Assembly (NCBI RefSeq): GCF_900187395.1
Contig: NZ_FYEZ01000001.1
Location: forward strand, 558,001 to 622,000
DNA from: Kytococcus aerolatus
GTDB taxonomy: Bacteria > Actinomycetota > Actinomycetes > Actinomycetales > Dermatophilaceae
DNA length: 64,000 bases
Reading direction: 5' to 3'
Part shown: one piece after another, positions 34,457-43,609 of the stretch
Numbering within the stretch: position 1 is the stretch's first letter
Layout of the letters: each line of letters begins with the position of its first letter
Notes under the pieces: generated by a model
Database searches by the model: none
The model's input: the letters and a program-made list of their open reading frames with translations, nothing else
Told to the model about the DNA's origin: nothing
Program-made: the position numbers and the translations under genes

Positions 34457-35592
34457 AGGTCATGACCGTGGTGGGAACGCGCCCGGAGCTCATCCGCCTG
34501 GCGCGAGTGATCCACCGACTCGACGACACCGCCGGGGTCGAGCACGTGCTCGTGCACACCGGGCAGAACTACGACTACACCCTCAACGAGGTGTTCTTCG
34601 AGGACCTCGGGCTGCGCAAGCCCGACCACATGCTCGGAGTAGACACCTCCTCCCTGGGCGCCGTGCTGGGCGGCACCCTCATCGCCGCCGAGCAGGTCAT
34701 GCGCGAGGAGCAGCCCGACGCCGTCCTGGTGCTGGGTGACACGAACTCCTGCATCGCGGCGCTCATGGCCCGCCGACTGCGGATCCCGACCTACCACATG
34801 GAGGCCGGCAACCGCTGCTTCGACCTCAACGTGCCGGAGGAGACCAACCGGCGCATGGTCGACCACGTCTCGGACTTCAACCTCGTGTACACCGAGCACG
34901 CCCGCCGCAACCTCCTCGCGGAGGGGCTGCACCCGCGGCGCATCCTGAAGACCGGCTCCCCCATGCGCGAGGTGCTCAACGCCTACCGCGAGCAGATCGA
35001 CGCCTCGACGGTGCTCGAGGACAAGGGCCTGAGCGAGGGCGGCTACTTCCTCGTGAGCGCCCACCGTGAGGAGAACGTGGACCGCCCGGAGCGCCTCCAG
35101 CAGCTGCTGGACTGCCTGACCGCGGTGCACGAGAAGTTCGACCTGCCGGTCTTCGTCTCCACCCACCCGCGCACCCGCAAGCGACTGGAGGCCCTGCCGG
35201 ACTGGGAGGAGCCGGAGGGCATCATCTTCAGCGAGCCGCTGGGCTTCCACGACTACAACAAGCTGCAGCTCTCGGCCGCCTGCGTGCTCAGCGACTCGGG
35301 CACGATCGCCGAGGAGAGCTCCCTGCTCGGCTTCCCCGCGGTCACCCTGCGCGACTCGATCGAGCGGCCGGAGGCTCTGGACACCGGCGGGATCATCATG
35401 ACCGGCCTGCACGCCGAGGACTGCGTGGCCGCCGTGCAGGTGGCGATGGACTCCGGCTACACCCGGGACGGCGTCTCCCACCTCACCCCGGACGACTACC
35501 TCATCGACAACACCAGCGAGCGGACCGTGAAGTTCATCCTCTCGACCGCGCACCGCCACCACCAGTGGGCGGGGATCCGGGTGGGGGCATGA
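34453..35592 (+). CDS. capG: Non-hydrolysing UDP-sugar 2-epimerase (CapG/WbjD) giving UDP-L-FucNAc
   Basis: A 379-residue GT-B-fold epimerase. It has VVGTRPELIRLARVI (6-20), GDTNSCIAAL, HMEAGNRCFDLNVPEETNRR, SAHREENVD and SDSGTIAEESSLLG. It catalyses the last step, UDP-6-deoxy-L-talNAc to UDP-L-FucNAc. The residue pattern (GNRCFDLNVPEE) is that of CapG rather than of the UDP-ManNAc enzyme MnaA. It ends the coupled capEFG block; a sulfotransferase gene follows 39 bases later. Confidence 0.94.
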   Translation: MKVMTVVGTRPELIRLARVIHRLDDTAGVEHVLVHTGQNYDYTLNEVFFEDLGLRKPDHMLGVDTSSLGAVLGGTLIAAEQVMREEQPDAVLVLGDTNSCIAALMARRLRIPTYHMEAGNRCFDLNVPEETNRRMVDHVSDFNLVYTEHARRNLLAEGLHPRRILKTGSPMREVLNAYREQIDASTVLEDKGLSEGGYFLVSAHREENVDRPERLQQLLDCLTAVHEKFDLPVFVSTHPRTRKRLEALPDWEEPEGIIFSEPLGFHDYNKLQLSAACVLSDSGTIAEESSLLGFPAVTLRDSIERPEALDTGGIIMTGLHAEDCVAAVQVAMDSGYTRDGVSHLTPDDYLIDNTSERTVKFILSTAHRHHQWAGIRVGA

Positions 35593-35631
35593 TGAGCCGA
35601 GGCATGGAAAGCACACACCAAGGAGTGCACT

Positions 35632-36486
35632 ATGGACATTGAATCCCTGCAACGTCAAGCGGGCCAGGCTCTCGATGAACAAATGCGCCGCGCCAGTGCT
35701 GAGTCCACGCGTCGCATCGCGCTACGCTTCGGGTCCTCCCTTCCCATGTGGATCGGCTGTGGCTTCCCGAAGTCAGGAACCGTGTGGCTGTGCGATCTCA
35801 TGGCCACCTACTTGGGTGTCCCCTATCCGAAGAACTACCGGTTGCCGATCGCCATGTCGTCGGTCATTCACGCCCACTGGCCCTATGATCCCAGGATGCC
35901 GACGACTGCGTACATAGCACGCGACGGGCGCGACATAACTGTCTCAACATACTTCTACTACCTGCGCGCCCTTTCTCTGGACAAGTCTCCCGCACGCAAA
36001 CACCAATTGCGCGACCTCTTCCAACATCTTTACGGCGACTCCTTCGACCCATCTGATACGCAACGTAACATGCCAGTCTTTGTCGAGCATATTCTTAGCC
36101 GTCCGCGGGCGACGCGCGGACTCACCTGGTCCCAACACATTCTGGACTGGGCTGACCGCCCTCAGGTGCATACCACCACCTACGAGGCTCTCCTGCGTGA
36201 CACTACGACCGAGTTGAGCCGACTCATGGGTGAGATGACCGGCGAGGAGGCCGACCCCGTCCGCGTTCGCTGCGCCGTCGACCGACACTCGTTCGCCACC
36301 GCCACAGGTCGTGGCGGTGGCCAGGAGGACCGCAGAAGCTTCCAGCGCAAGGGGCAGGCTGGCGACTGGCGGAACCACTACACTCGAGAAACGGCGGAGG
36401 TCTTTGACTCGCTGGCAGGCGATGCCCTCGTCGCCATGGGATACGAGCAGGACCGTTCGTGGGTCGACGAGGTGCCAGTCGCATGA
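35632..36486 (+). CDS. Sulfotransferase 1 (PAPS-dependent)
   Basis: A 284-residue soluble enzyme. CGFPKSGTVWL (43-53) is the 5'-phosphosulfate loop and IARDGRDITVSTYF the 3'-phosphate-binding motif. RRSFQRKGQAGDWRNHYT fits the C-terminal RKGxxGDW element of cytosolic sulfotransferases. It would move sulfate from PAPS to a sugar hydroxyl of the polysaccharide. AAGGAG precedes the ATG. From this gene to about 40.6 kb the codon use is visibly less GC-biased than in the flanking genes, as expected for the serotype-specific, exchangeable core of a capsule locus. Confidence 0.85.
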   Translation: MDIESLQRQAGQALDEQMRRASAESTRRIALRFGSSLPMWIGCGFPKSGTVWLCDLMATYLGVPYPKNYRLPIAMSSVIHAHWPYDPRMPTTAYIARDGRDITVSTYFYYLRALSLDKSPARKHQLRDLFQHLYGDSFDPSDTQRNMPVFVEHILSRPRATRGLTWSQHILDWADRPQVHTTTYEALLRDTTTELSRLMGEMTGEEADPVRVRCAVDRHSFATATGRGGGQEDRRSFQRKGQAGDWRNHYTRETAEVFDSLAGDALVAMGYEQDRSWVDEVPVA

Positions 36487-36556
36487 CTCACTCTTCACAC
36501 GAGTCCCATCGACACGCCTACGGGAACCCCACTCCCACCCCCACGAGGAGTTGTGC

Positions 36557-37537
36557 ATGAAGCGCTTCGAGTTCGTTTCCGATGGTGCTTGGTCCGGCGG
36601 TGGTGGCGCCTACTTCAACAATGTAGCCCATGCTGCCGCCCGCCACTCCATTTTAGCCGGTGGCCCAGGCGCGATTCCGGTGTTTCCCCGGAACGTTCCC
36701 CACGGACGAAATCTGCCTGAGACATACCTGCTGGCCCCACAGAACGCTTGGCCTTGGGCGATCCGAGGGGCGGCGAAGTCCGAACTGCGCCGGGTCTTGC
36801 TCCTCCGGGCGGCCTCCGAGTGGCACATGCGCCGCGCCTCCGCCATCCACCGAATCTCCGGGGCAATCCCCACGCTCGGAGATCCCGCTAAGTACTCGCC
36901 TGTGATGCACAACCCCCTCGACACGGGGTTCGAAGAAGCCCTGGCTGCCAGCGAGGACGAAAGCGTCCCTGTCGCACGTGGTCGATTCGTAGCCATCGGG
37001 TCGCTCAACTCCTACCGTAACGTCAGCACGCTCTTCGAGGGCTATCGCCGCTACCGCGAGGGTGGCGGCACCCATGGCCTCTACGTCGCAGGGCCGCCAA
37101 AGGCCCCGGAGGTACTTAGATGCCTCCAAGCCCAGGCCCAGGGCATCCCCGACCTGGAGTTCCATCCCGGCGCCCTTAGCCGCCCCGTGGCCCTGGCCGC
37201 CTTGCGAGAAGCGCACGCCGTGGTGATCCCGAGCCGAGTAGAGGCATCTCCGTTCTCCGTCCTCGAGGCCGTGTCCCTGCAGCCGCGAGTCATACCTAGT
37301 GCAGCCCTTGGTGTCCGCGAGATCCTCCTGCGGCTGAAGACCGCTGACGACGAGGCATTCTTCGACCCGGACTCTCCCGCAGCTCTGGCCCGAGCCCTGT
37401 GGACGCCTCCTGACGTCTCCGCCGACTGGCACCGTGCCCTGAGGACACACGCCCAGCGTGAGCAGGAACGGCTGGTTTGGGGGGATGAGCTTGCCAGATG
37501 GCTGGAGTCCCTTGAAATCCCGATTCCCCGCCCATGA
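36557..37537 (+). CDS. Glycosyltransferase, GT-B fold (GT4-like)
   Basis: A 326-residue cytosolic enzyme. The N-terminus is short (DGAWSGGGGAYFNNVAHA). The C-terminal nucleotide-sugar domain shows FVAIGSLNSYRNVSTLFEGYR, HPGALSRPVALAALREAHAVVIPSRVEASPFSVLEAV and a GVREIL segment, the E-x7-E layout of GT4 retaining enzymes. Donor and acceptor cannot be assigned. GAGGAG precedes ATG 36557. It lies between a sulfotransferase and a deacetylase in the capsule arm. Confidence 0.8.
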   Translation: MKRFEFVSDGAWSGGGGAYFNNVAHAAARHSILAGGPGAIPVFPRNVPHGRNLPETYLLAPQNAWPWAIRGAAKSELRRVLLLRAASEWHMRRASAIHRISGAIPTLGDPAKYSPVMHNPLDTGFEEALAASEDESVPVARGRFVAIGSLNSYRNVSTLFEGYRRYREGGGTHGLYVAGPPKAPEVLRCLQAQAQGIPDLEFHPGALSRPVALAALREAHAVVIPSRVEASPFSVLEAVSLQPRVIPSAALGVREILLRLKTADDEAFFDPDSPAALARALWTPPDVSADWHRALRTHAQREQERLVWGDELARWLESLEIPIPRP

Positions 37538-37565
37538 CCCCCTCCCCCGCAAAGAGGAGTAATTT

Positions 37566-38471
37566 GTGAACGCACTCATGAAGCCGACTTCCGCCCTAAG
37601 GAAAGTCGGGAGAAAGGCCACCCTGGATGCGCTCTCCACAAAGGCGCGACTCAACGGGGAAATCGAGGAGGCGTGGTCCCTTCCACGGGTGCACTTTCTC
37701 TACCTCCATGCCGTGCCGGCCCAAGAGATGGACTCCTTTAGAAGACTCGTCCAAAGGGTGGCTGCCACGCACCGTGTCGTAAGCCACAGCGAAGCTGTGC
37801 GCCTAGTGCAGGAGGGGCCAATCGATCATCCTATCGCATCGTTCAGTTTCGACGATGGTTTCGCAAGCAACCTGCAGGTAGGCCGAATCCTCGCCGAACA
37901 TGGCATTTCTGGAATGTTCTATATTCCGACAGGATTTGTCGATACGAGTTCCACCGCAGCGGCCCGGCGGTTCTTCGGCTTCACTAGAGGCTGTGATGAG
38001 GTGGCCATGACTTGGGGGGACCTCGAGGAACTGCTGACCCTCGGGCACGAGATCGGCAATCACACCGTCACCCACCGAACAGTCGCAGAGTTGACCCCGG
38101 CGGAAGCCACGGAGGAAGTCTACTCGGCGGCGGAACTCCTCCGCCGCCGACTCGGAGCCAGCGAACACTTCGCGTGGCCCAATGGCCGCTGGGAACACTT
38201 TACATCACGCGCGGCCAAGGATGTATTTGCCGCGGGACATGTCTCGGCCGCATCGGCTACTCGCGGTGCGCACACGGTGCGTCACGAGGGGCCGCCGGAG
38301 TCCCTGTGCATCCGCCGAGAGCACCTCATGACAGAGTGGCCTGACGCGCATATGGACTACTTCATCGCCAGAAGCGCCCGACTGTCGACGGTCACGGACA
38401 ACCGCTGGCCTGAGGTGTATCACTCCTCCACTCTTGAGGGAGCGACGCCAGCCCCCTTGCCCACCACCTGA
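37566..38471 (+). CDS. Polysaccharide deacetylase (NodB/CE4 domain)
   Basis: A 301-residue protein. The NodB motifs are present: FSFDDGF (93-99), with the metal aspartate pair, and NHTVTH (165-170), the two metal-binding histidines. There is no signal peptide, so it acts in the cytosol on a lipid-linked repeat or nucleotide sugar, unlike exported CE4 enzymes. N-deacetylation would free an amine, a common prelude to N-sulfation by a neighbouring sulfotransferase (inference). GAGGAG precedes GTG 37566. The following sulfotransferase begins 9 bases downstream. Confidence 0.83.
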   Translation: MNALMKPTSALRKVGRKATLDALSTKARLNGEIEEAWSLPRVHFLYLHAVPAQEMDSFRRLVQRVAATHRVVSHSEAVRLVQEGPIDHPIASFSFDDGFASNLQVGRILAEHGISGMFYIPTGFVDTSSTAAARRFFGFTRGCDEVAMTWGDLEELLTLGHEIGNHTVTHRTVAELTPAEATEEVYSAAELLRRRLGASEHFAWPNGRWEHFTSRAAKDVFAAGHVSAASATRGAHTVRHEGPPESLCIRREHLMTEWPDAHMDYFIARSARLSTVTDNRWPEVYHSSTLEGATPAPLPTT

Positions 38472-38480
38472 GGATTCACT

Positions 38481-39347
38481 GTGAGCCACGCCCACTTCCT
38501 GGTCATCGGAGCGCAGAAATGCGGGACCACCAGTTTTTATGAAGACCTGCGCTCCCACCCGCAACTGGCGCTACCCGACAAGGAGTCTTCCTTCCTATCA
38601 GGCCGCACTCTGTCTGCGGCCGAGGTTCACGCGGCTTTGGCAACGATTCCGACGACGCCTACGACCGCCCTGATCGGGGAGGTTGACACGACCTACAGCA
38701 TGCGCACGGTGCATCCCGAGGTGATCGGCAACGCGGCCCACCTACGGGACCTGCGCGTCATCTACATCGTTCGGGACCCCCTCCGCCGAACGCTCAGTCA
38801 CCACCACCACGACTACGCGCTCGGGCGAGCCCCCGCGGACGCAGACACCGCCGTGCGCACCATTCCAGAGATGGTCGACAACTCACGGTACGCTTTTCAG
38901 ATCTCCCCTTGGATCGACCTCGTGGGGGTCGAACGAATCCTCCCTATCCGGTTCGAGCACTTCACGACCCGTCGAGAGGAGACGCTGAAGCAGGCGCTGA
39001 ACTTCCTGGGCGTCGACCCCACCTTGGGACATGCCACCGGCATAGCCCATAACGCAGCCGGCACCAAGGTCGTGGCGCGTGGCCCGTGGTCCGTGATTAG
39101 CAACAGTAGCCTGTACCGCAAGCGGATTCGCCCTCTGGTTCCCGAGGCGGGGCGGAAGCGGCTGATGAAGGCTGTGCTGCCAAAGGCCCCGCCTCGCCCT
39201 GCGACACCGTCCCGCAAGACACTCGAGTGGCTGCAGGACCAGCTGAGCGAGGATGTTCAGCAGTTCGAGAGCCTCCTCAACCTTGACGGATGGTGGGACC
39301 TCCAAGCCACGGTGAACGCACTACGCCCCTTGCACTCGAATGGCTGA
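38481..39347 (+). CDS. Sulfotransferase 2 (heparan-sulfotransferase-like)
   Basis: A 288-residue enzyme with GAQKCGTTSFYEDL (10-23) as the PAPS 5'-loop and IYIVRDPLRRTLSHHHHDY as the 3'-phosphate motif. The GAQKCGTTS signature and the DRxxSHYxH-like histidine cluster are typical of Golgi-type heparan N-/O-sulfotransferases and their bacterial relatives. It directly follows a deacetylase, the same pairing as in N-deacetylase/N-sulfotransferase chemistry. GTG 38481; its end overlaps the flippase start by 8 bases. Confidence 0.87.
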   Translation: MSHAHFLVIGAQKCGTTSFYEDLRSHPQLALPDKESSFLSGRTLSAAEVHAALATIPTTPTTALIGEVDTTYSMRTVHPEVIGNAAHLRDLRVIYIVRDPLRRTLSHHHHDYALGRAPADADTAVRTIPEMVDNSRYAFQISPWIDLVGVERILPIRFEHFTTRREETLKQALNFLGVDPTLGHATGIAHNAAGTKVVARGPWSVISNSSLYRKRIRPLVPEAGRKRLMKAVLPKAPPRPATPSRKTLEWLQDQLSEDVQQFESLLNLDGWWDLQATVNALRPLHSNG

Positions 39348-40605
39348 GGCGGGATCACGGCGTTCCGCCTTCGCTTGGAACTTTGCCGGCACCACACTCT
39401 ATAATTTCTCCCAATGGCTTGTTCTGGCAATCCTCGGCCGTCTCTTCTCCCAGGCTACGGTCGGTGAGTACTCGCTGCTGCTGGCCCTGACGGCACCGGT
39501 CTTCCTATTGACGGGCCTCAACCTACGAGTCATCCAGGCCACCGATGCCCGCAGGCGCTGGAGTGTGTCCCAATTCGAGCGAATGCGGCACCTACTTAAC
39601 GCCGTTGCCATGGGGATCTCCTTCCTCATTGGGGTGTTCACCTTCACCGACATGGGTCTGCTCGCAGCCCTGGTGGCTGTCTGCGGCGCCAAGGCCGTGG
39701 AGGCGCGTGGGCAGTTGAATTACGGGTACTTCCAAGTGCACGACAGACTGGACTACGTCGCCCAGTCACTACTCAGCAGGGCACTTCTTGGCCCCATGAT
39801 GGTCGCTCTCGCCGCCTTCCTCACGGACAGCCTGGCGTGGTCCGCCGTCGGCTTGATGGTCGGGTGGGTCATCCCCCAGCTGCTCCTCGACAAGCCACGG
39901 GTTCAGCGATTGATCCGTAACGACCCACAGGCCACCCGGCCAGAAGAGCCCCGCACAGTCCCTGCCCTTCGAGCGATGCTCACCAAGGGATTTCCCCTGG
40001 GCGTGGATGCGGGCGTGAGTTCCCTGTCCATCAACGCCCCGCGGTACCTTCTGCAGGCCACCGCCGGTAGCGCCGCACTCGGTGGATTCGTCCCACTGGC
40101 CTACCTCGCCCAGTTGATCTCCAGCATCACCTCAGCCATGGCCACTACGCTCATCTCACCGATGTCCCGCGCCTACCATGAAGGGCGCCGGAAATACTTC
40201 GTTCGATCACTAGTGAGGCTGGTCGCTTTCGGGGCAGGGGTATCTGCCGCTGCCATGGTGGCAGCGTGGGCGATTGGGGATTGGGTAATCGCCCGCGCCC
40301 TAGGCCCGGAGTATGTGAATCGCCCGCTGCTCATGGCACTGCTCCTCTCGTCTACTGTGATTACCCTCCAGCGTATGCTGTCCAAGGCACTCGAAGCATC
40401 CACTGCATTCACCCGCTACATGCTGGTAGATAGCGTCACACTCGCCACAGTGGCGCTGGCCAGCGTGGTTCTTATCCCCAAGTTCGGTGCGCTCGGCGCC
40501 GCCCACTCCCTCACCATGGGATTCCTGCTGGGAACAGCCGTGGTCCTCGCAATGGTCGTTAAACTTGTTAACACAATGCCTGACTCACCGGCCTCAAGGG
40601 ACTGA
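39340..40605 (+). CDS. Polysaccharide repeat-unit flippase (Wzx/MOP family)
   Basis: A 421-residue membrane protein with about 12 hydrophobic helices and a leading AFAWNFAGTTLYNFSQWLVLA-type start typical of O-antigen translocases (no lumenal domain). It would flip undecaprenyl-linked repeats across the membrane for Wzy polymerisation. It is the last gene of the plus arm: its TGA lies ten bases before the left end of the ISL3 element. The partner polymerase gene lies beyond the element on the other strand. Confidence 0.87.
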   Translation: MAEAGSRRSAFAWNFAGTTLYNFSQWLVLAILGRLFSQATVGEYSLLLALTAPVFLLTGLNLRVIQATDARRRWSVSQFERMRHLLNAVAMGISFLIGVFTFTDMGLLAALVAVCGAKAVEARGQLNYGYFQVHDRLDYVAQSLLSRALLGPMMVALAAFLTDSLAWSAVGLMVGWVIPQLLLDKPRVQRLIRNDPQATRPEEPRTVPALRAMLTKGFPLGVDAGVSSLSINAPRYLLQATAGSAALGGFVPLAYLAQLISSITSAMATTLISPMSRAYHEGRRKYFVRSLVRLVAFGAGVSAAAMVAAWAIGDWVIARALGPEYVNRPLLMALLLSSTVITLQRMLSKALEASTAFTRYMLVDSVTLATVALASVVLIPKFGALGAAHSLTMGFLLGTAVVLAMVVKLVNTMPDSPASRD

Positions 40606-40615
40606 TGCACGTTTA

Positions 40616-42051
40616 GGGGGCTCTTCACAATCGAGGGTGTAGTTAGGGTCTGAAGCCGCCTGCTTCGAGGAGGCTGCGTGATGTAGTGGGGGGAGGTTGC
40701 GAAAGCCCAGGGCCAAGCCGCGTAGGTGCTCCAGGCGACCGTTCACCGCCTCGGTGGGGCCGTTGCTGGTGTGTGGCCGATCGAAGTAGGCCAGGACGTC
40801 CTCGGCGCGGCGGGTCAGGGTGCGGCCGAGCTTGCGCAGCTCGGCCAGTGGCTCGGGGACGCCGGCGGTGAGGGCCTCGATCACGGAGTTCATCTCGACG
40901 CGTCCGGTTGTCCGGTCGGGGTGCCGGTAGGCGTGGATAATGCGCTGGTAGATCCCCCAGGTCGCCTCAACCTCGACGTGGTCCTCTGTCGCGAAGGGCG
41001 CGGTGAGCCGGATGGTCTGTTTGTCGGTGAGCAGGTCGGCGCCGGTGTGCAAGGTCCGCCGCGCGCAGTAGAGCGGGTCGCCCTTGCGGCCGCGGTGCCC
41101 ATGCAGCTGCTGCTGGACCCGCGCCGGCACTCCTCCAGCGCGTCTCCGGCGAGGCGGATCACGTGGAACGGGTCCGTCACAACGCCACCGCGTCCGGTAG
41201 CTCCTCGGTGGTGGCGGTCTTGAACCCGGTGAACCCGTCCATCGCGACGACCTCCACCCGGTCACGCCAGGCATGGGGACGTTCGGCGAGCCAGGTCTTG
41301 AACGCCTGCTTGGAGCGGCCCTCGACCATCTCCAGCAGCCGTGCTGGGCCGGTGCCGTCACGGATGCCGGTCAGGTCAACCATGTCGGTCACGTACTTCT
41401 CGCCACGCCGGGTGTGGCGCCAGACGTTCTCGTCCACGCCGATCGCGGTGACGCCGTCAAACCGGGCCGGGTCGTCGATCAGGACCCGCTTGCCCTCCGC
41501 GAGGACCGCGTCGTTGGCGGTGTCCCAGGCCACTCCCAGAGCCTCGGCCAACCTGGCGACAGTCAGGTGCTGGGTCACCAGGGCCACCAGCGCCCACCGC
41601 ACCGCTGCACGCGACAGCTTCGCCCGCCGGTCCGCCGCCGCAGTGGTGTCCTGGCGCCACACCCGCCGGCACGCCTGACAGCCGAAGCGACGCACCCGGA
41701 TCAGCAGCGTGGTGGGCCGCCACCCGAACGGCTCATGCGCCAGCTGCCGGGTCACCGTGCCCCGCGCGGCGCCCTCGGCCCCGCAGTGCCGGCAGAACGC
41801 GTCGTCATCGCCCGCGACCACCCGGCATTCCAGCACCGCCCGGTCAGGCTCCACGCGCTGGCCAACCGCAACGAGGCCAAGCTCGTCCAGGCGGGCGAAG
41901 GTCGTCAGATCAGGGGCATCAAAGGTAAGTTCACGCACGTCGAGGTCTTCTGGTCGGGTCGGTGTAGGAACCCCCATCATCAGGGGACCTCGACCCCTAC
42001 CTCGACCCGGTCACACCACCACTGCTACACCCTCAGATCGGAAGAGCCCCC
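40616..42051 (-). mobile_element. ISL3-family insertion sequence, decayed
   Basis: A 1436-bp element. Its ends are imperfect inverted repeats of about 27 bases: both read GGGGGCTCTTC inwards and later GAGGGTGTAG, with 5-6 differences between. The single transposase frame is broken (see that entry). The 8 bases at each outer edge (CACGTTTA and TTAGCTCT) do not match, so no target duplication remains; this suggests a rearrangement after insertion, or drift. It sits between the two arms of the capsule locus, next to wzx and wzy. Confidence 0.88.
40643..41980 (-). pseudogene. ISL3 transposase with three frameshifts
   Basis: The N-terminal 267 codons read through a Cys-rich zinc finger (CRHCGAEG, CQACRRVWRQ), a helix-turn-helix and the first DDE part (GVDENVWRHTRRGEKYVTDMVDL, VVAMDGFTGFKTA). 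They stop at TGA 41179-41177. The chain continues in another frame as TDPFHVIRLAGDALEECRR and, after a second shift near 41143, as VQQQLHGHRGRKGDPLYCARRT to NGRLEHLRGLALGFRNL. A third shift near 40690 restores SRSLLEAGGFRP and the natural TAA at 40645-40643. Each break looks like a one-base loss. The transposase is inactive unless the sequence is wrong. Confidence 0.85.
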
Positions 42052-42109
42052 TTAGCTCTGTGACCCCGGGAAGCGGCGCCACCTCACGAGGAAGGGCGCC
42101 GACACCACC

Positions 42110-43609
42110 TCAGGAGCCAGCGGCTCCGTGGTGCACCCCACTCCGGAACGCCCCTGCGGCGATTGCACACAGCGAGACGGCCAGGAACATGTACACGGAG
42201 GCCTCGAGGGACTTGAAGAGGGCACCCCCAATCCCTGAGGTCAGGGCGAACGCCCCGAAACGGAGGAGGCCACCACCGAAGAGCGCAATCCAGGCAGTAC
42301 TGGCGCTCGAGATGTTCTTGAGTCGCGATACGAGCCCTACCAAGATCCCACCCACGAAAGTACCCACCACGATCCCTGGCCACTGCCAGTTCCACCACAT
42401 CTCAGCCACGATGCCCGGAGGGACGCCCGAGCGACCGTTCCCGTAGATGTACTCCCCGACGATGGGACCCGGGTTCACCAGGGGCTTCTCAGGCCACAGC
42501 GCGCGCGGGATGGGCGCGGCAAGCCACCCGGTGATCGTGGAGCCGTTCGCAGAGGGGAGCACCTCCGGCGTGTTGGCAATGATGTGGGATGCGTTGTAGA
42601 GGTCCGCGAAGTTCCGGTTGTAGATCACTGACTCCTCGATGACGCTCACCGCGAGGACATCCGAGAGCTCAACCTCCGAGGTGCTCGACCCGCGGGACAG
42701 CGTCAGGAAGTTGATCACGCCGATGCCCACGACGGTGACCAGCAAGAGAGCGATCAGCTTGGGCGGACGCTTCAGGAGAGACGCGATCGCGAGGGCGACG
42801 AAAACCGTGTACGCGATGTCCGAGCGCGCGTTGGTGATGATCGGGAAGAGGCAGCTCAGGATGAAGAGCAGCACGCCCGCGACCACCTCCGTCGACAGGA
42901 GACGAATCTTGTTGCCGGGCCGAAGGGAGTAGGCGACGTGCAGCCAGAAGGCCACAACCGAGAACTGGGTGAGGGAGCGCGCCACCCCGTGGCTCTCATA
43001 GTCCTGGGAGATCTCGGTCCCCCCACTTCGTGCCTTGCTGGAGAAGTCGGACAAGTTGACGCCACCGGCGGCAGAGACATACATGTACAGGGCCGCGAGA
43101 CCTATGAGGGCACACAACAACACCACCACGGGCGTGCTGGGTCCAAGAACCGGCTTGCTGAGAATCCGCAGCGGGGAGCCCTTGAATTCCTTCTCAGGCC
43201 CCGCAAAGATGTAACCTGCGGTGAAGAGAGCGATGCCGAGCAGGTAGACCAAGCCGTTGTCCAGAAAGAACTCAGGCGGCTGCCCGAGCAGGAACAGCTC
43301 GTCCACCGAGCGCCCAGGAGAATCTCCAGTCAGCACGTACATCGGCCTGATACCGCAGGCGACGTACGTGATGGCAATCACCAGCGTCCAAGGCCCGTAG
43401 GCCGTGTAACCCCGCTGCGTGGCGGGCAGCGTGACGATGGCCGACGCGGCCGCACCGAGACACACCTGCCACAGCGAGGGGTTTCCCATCGCCATGATCC
43501 CCGCTACCGCAGCGACGAGAGACCAGCCCAGGAGGAGCAGGTTCGGGAGAACCGAGCGGCCCTCCTGGGCACCTTCTGCATGTTCCACCGCCGCCGTGAT
43601 GGCCGTCAT
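42110..43609 (-). CDS. Oligosaccharide repeat-unit polymerase (Wzy-like)
   Basis: A 499-residue membrane protein with about 11-12 hydrophobic helices and a large loop (about 300-390) containing the ALWPEKPLVNPGPIVGEYIYG segment. This pattern is found in O-antigen polymerase / EpsG-like proteins. It would join flipped repeats outside the membrane. ATG 43609 overlaps the stop of the upstream sulfotransferase as ATGA. It is the last gene of the minus arm, 58 bases from the right end of the ISL3 element. Confidence 0.82.
   Translation of the reverse strand: MTAITAAVEHAEGAQEGRSVLPNLLLLGWSLVAAVAGIMAMGNPSLWQVCLGAAASAIVTLPATQRGYTAYGPWTLVIAITYVACGIRPMYVLTGDSPGRSVDELFLLGQPPEFFLDNGLVYLLGIALFTAGYIFAGPEKEFKGSPLRILSKPVLGPSTPVVVLLCALIGLAALYMYVSAAGGVNLSDFSSKARSGGTEISQDYESHGVARSLTQFSVVAFWLHVAYSLRPGNKIRLLSTEVVAGVLLFILSCLFPIITNARSDIAYTVFVALAIASLLKRPPKLIALLLVTVVGIGVINFLTLSRGSSTSEVELSDVLAVSVIEESVIYNRNFADLYNASHIIANTPEVLPSANGSTITGWLAAPIPRALWPEKPLVNPGPIVGEYIYGNGRSGVPPGIVAEMWWNWQWPGIVVGTFVGGILVGLVSRLKNISSASTAWIALFGGGLLRFGAFALTSGIGGALFKSLEASVYMFLAVSLCAIAAGAFRSGVHHGAAGS

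Noticed and set aside
41120-41185. Programmed frameshift in the ISL3 transposase
   Set aside because: ISL3 elements normally have one uninterrupted frame, and three separate shifts without slippery sites point to decay or sequence error.
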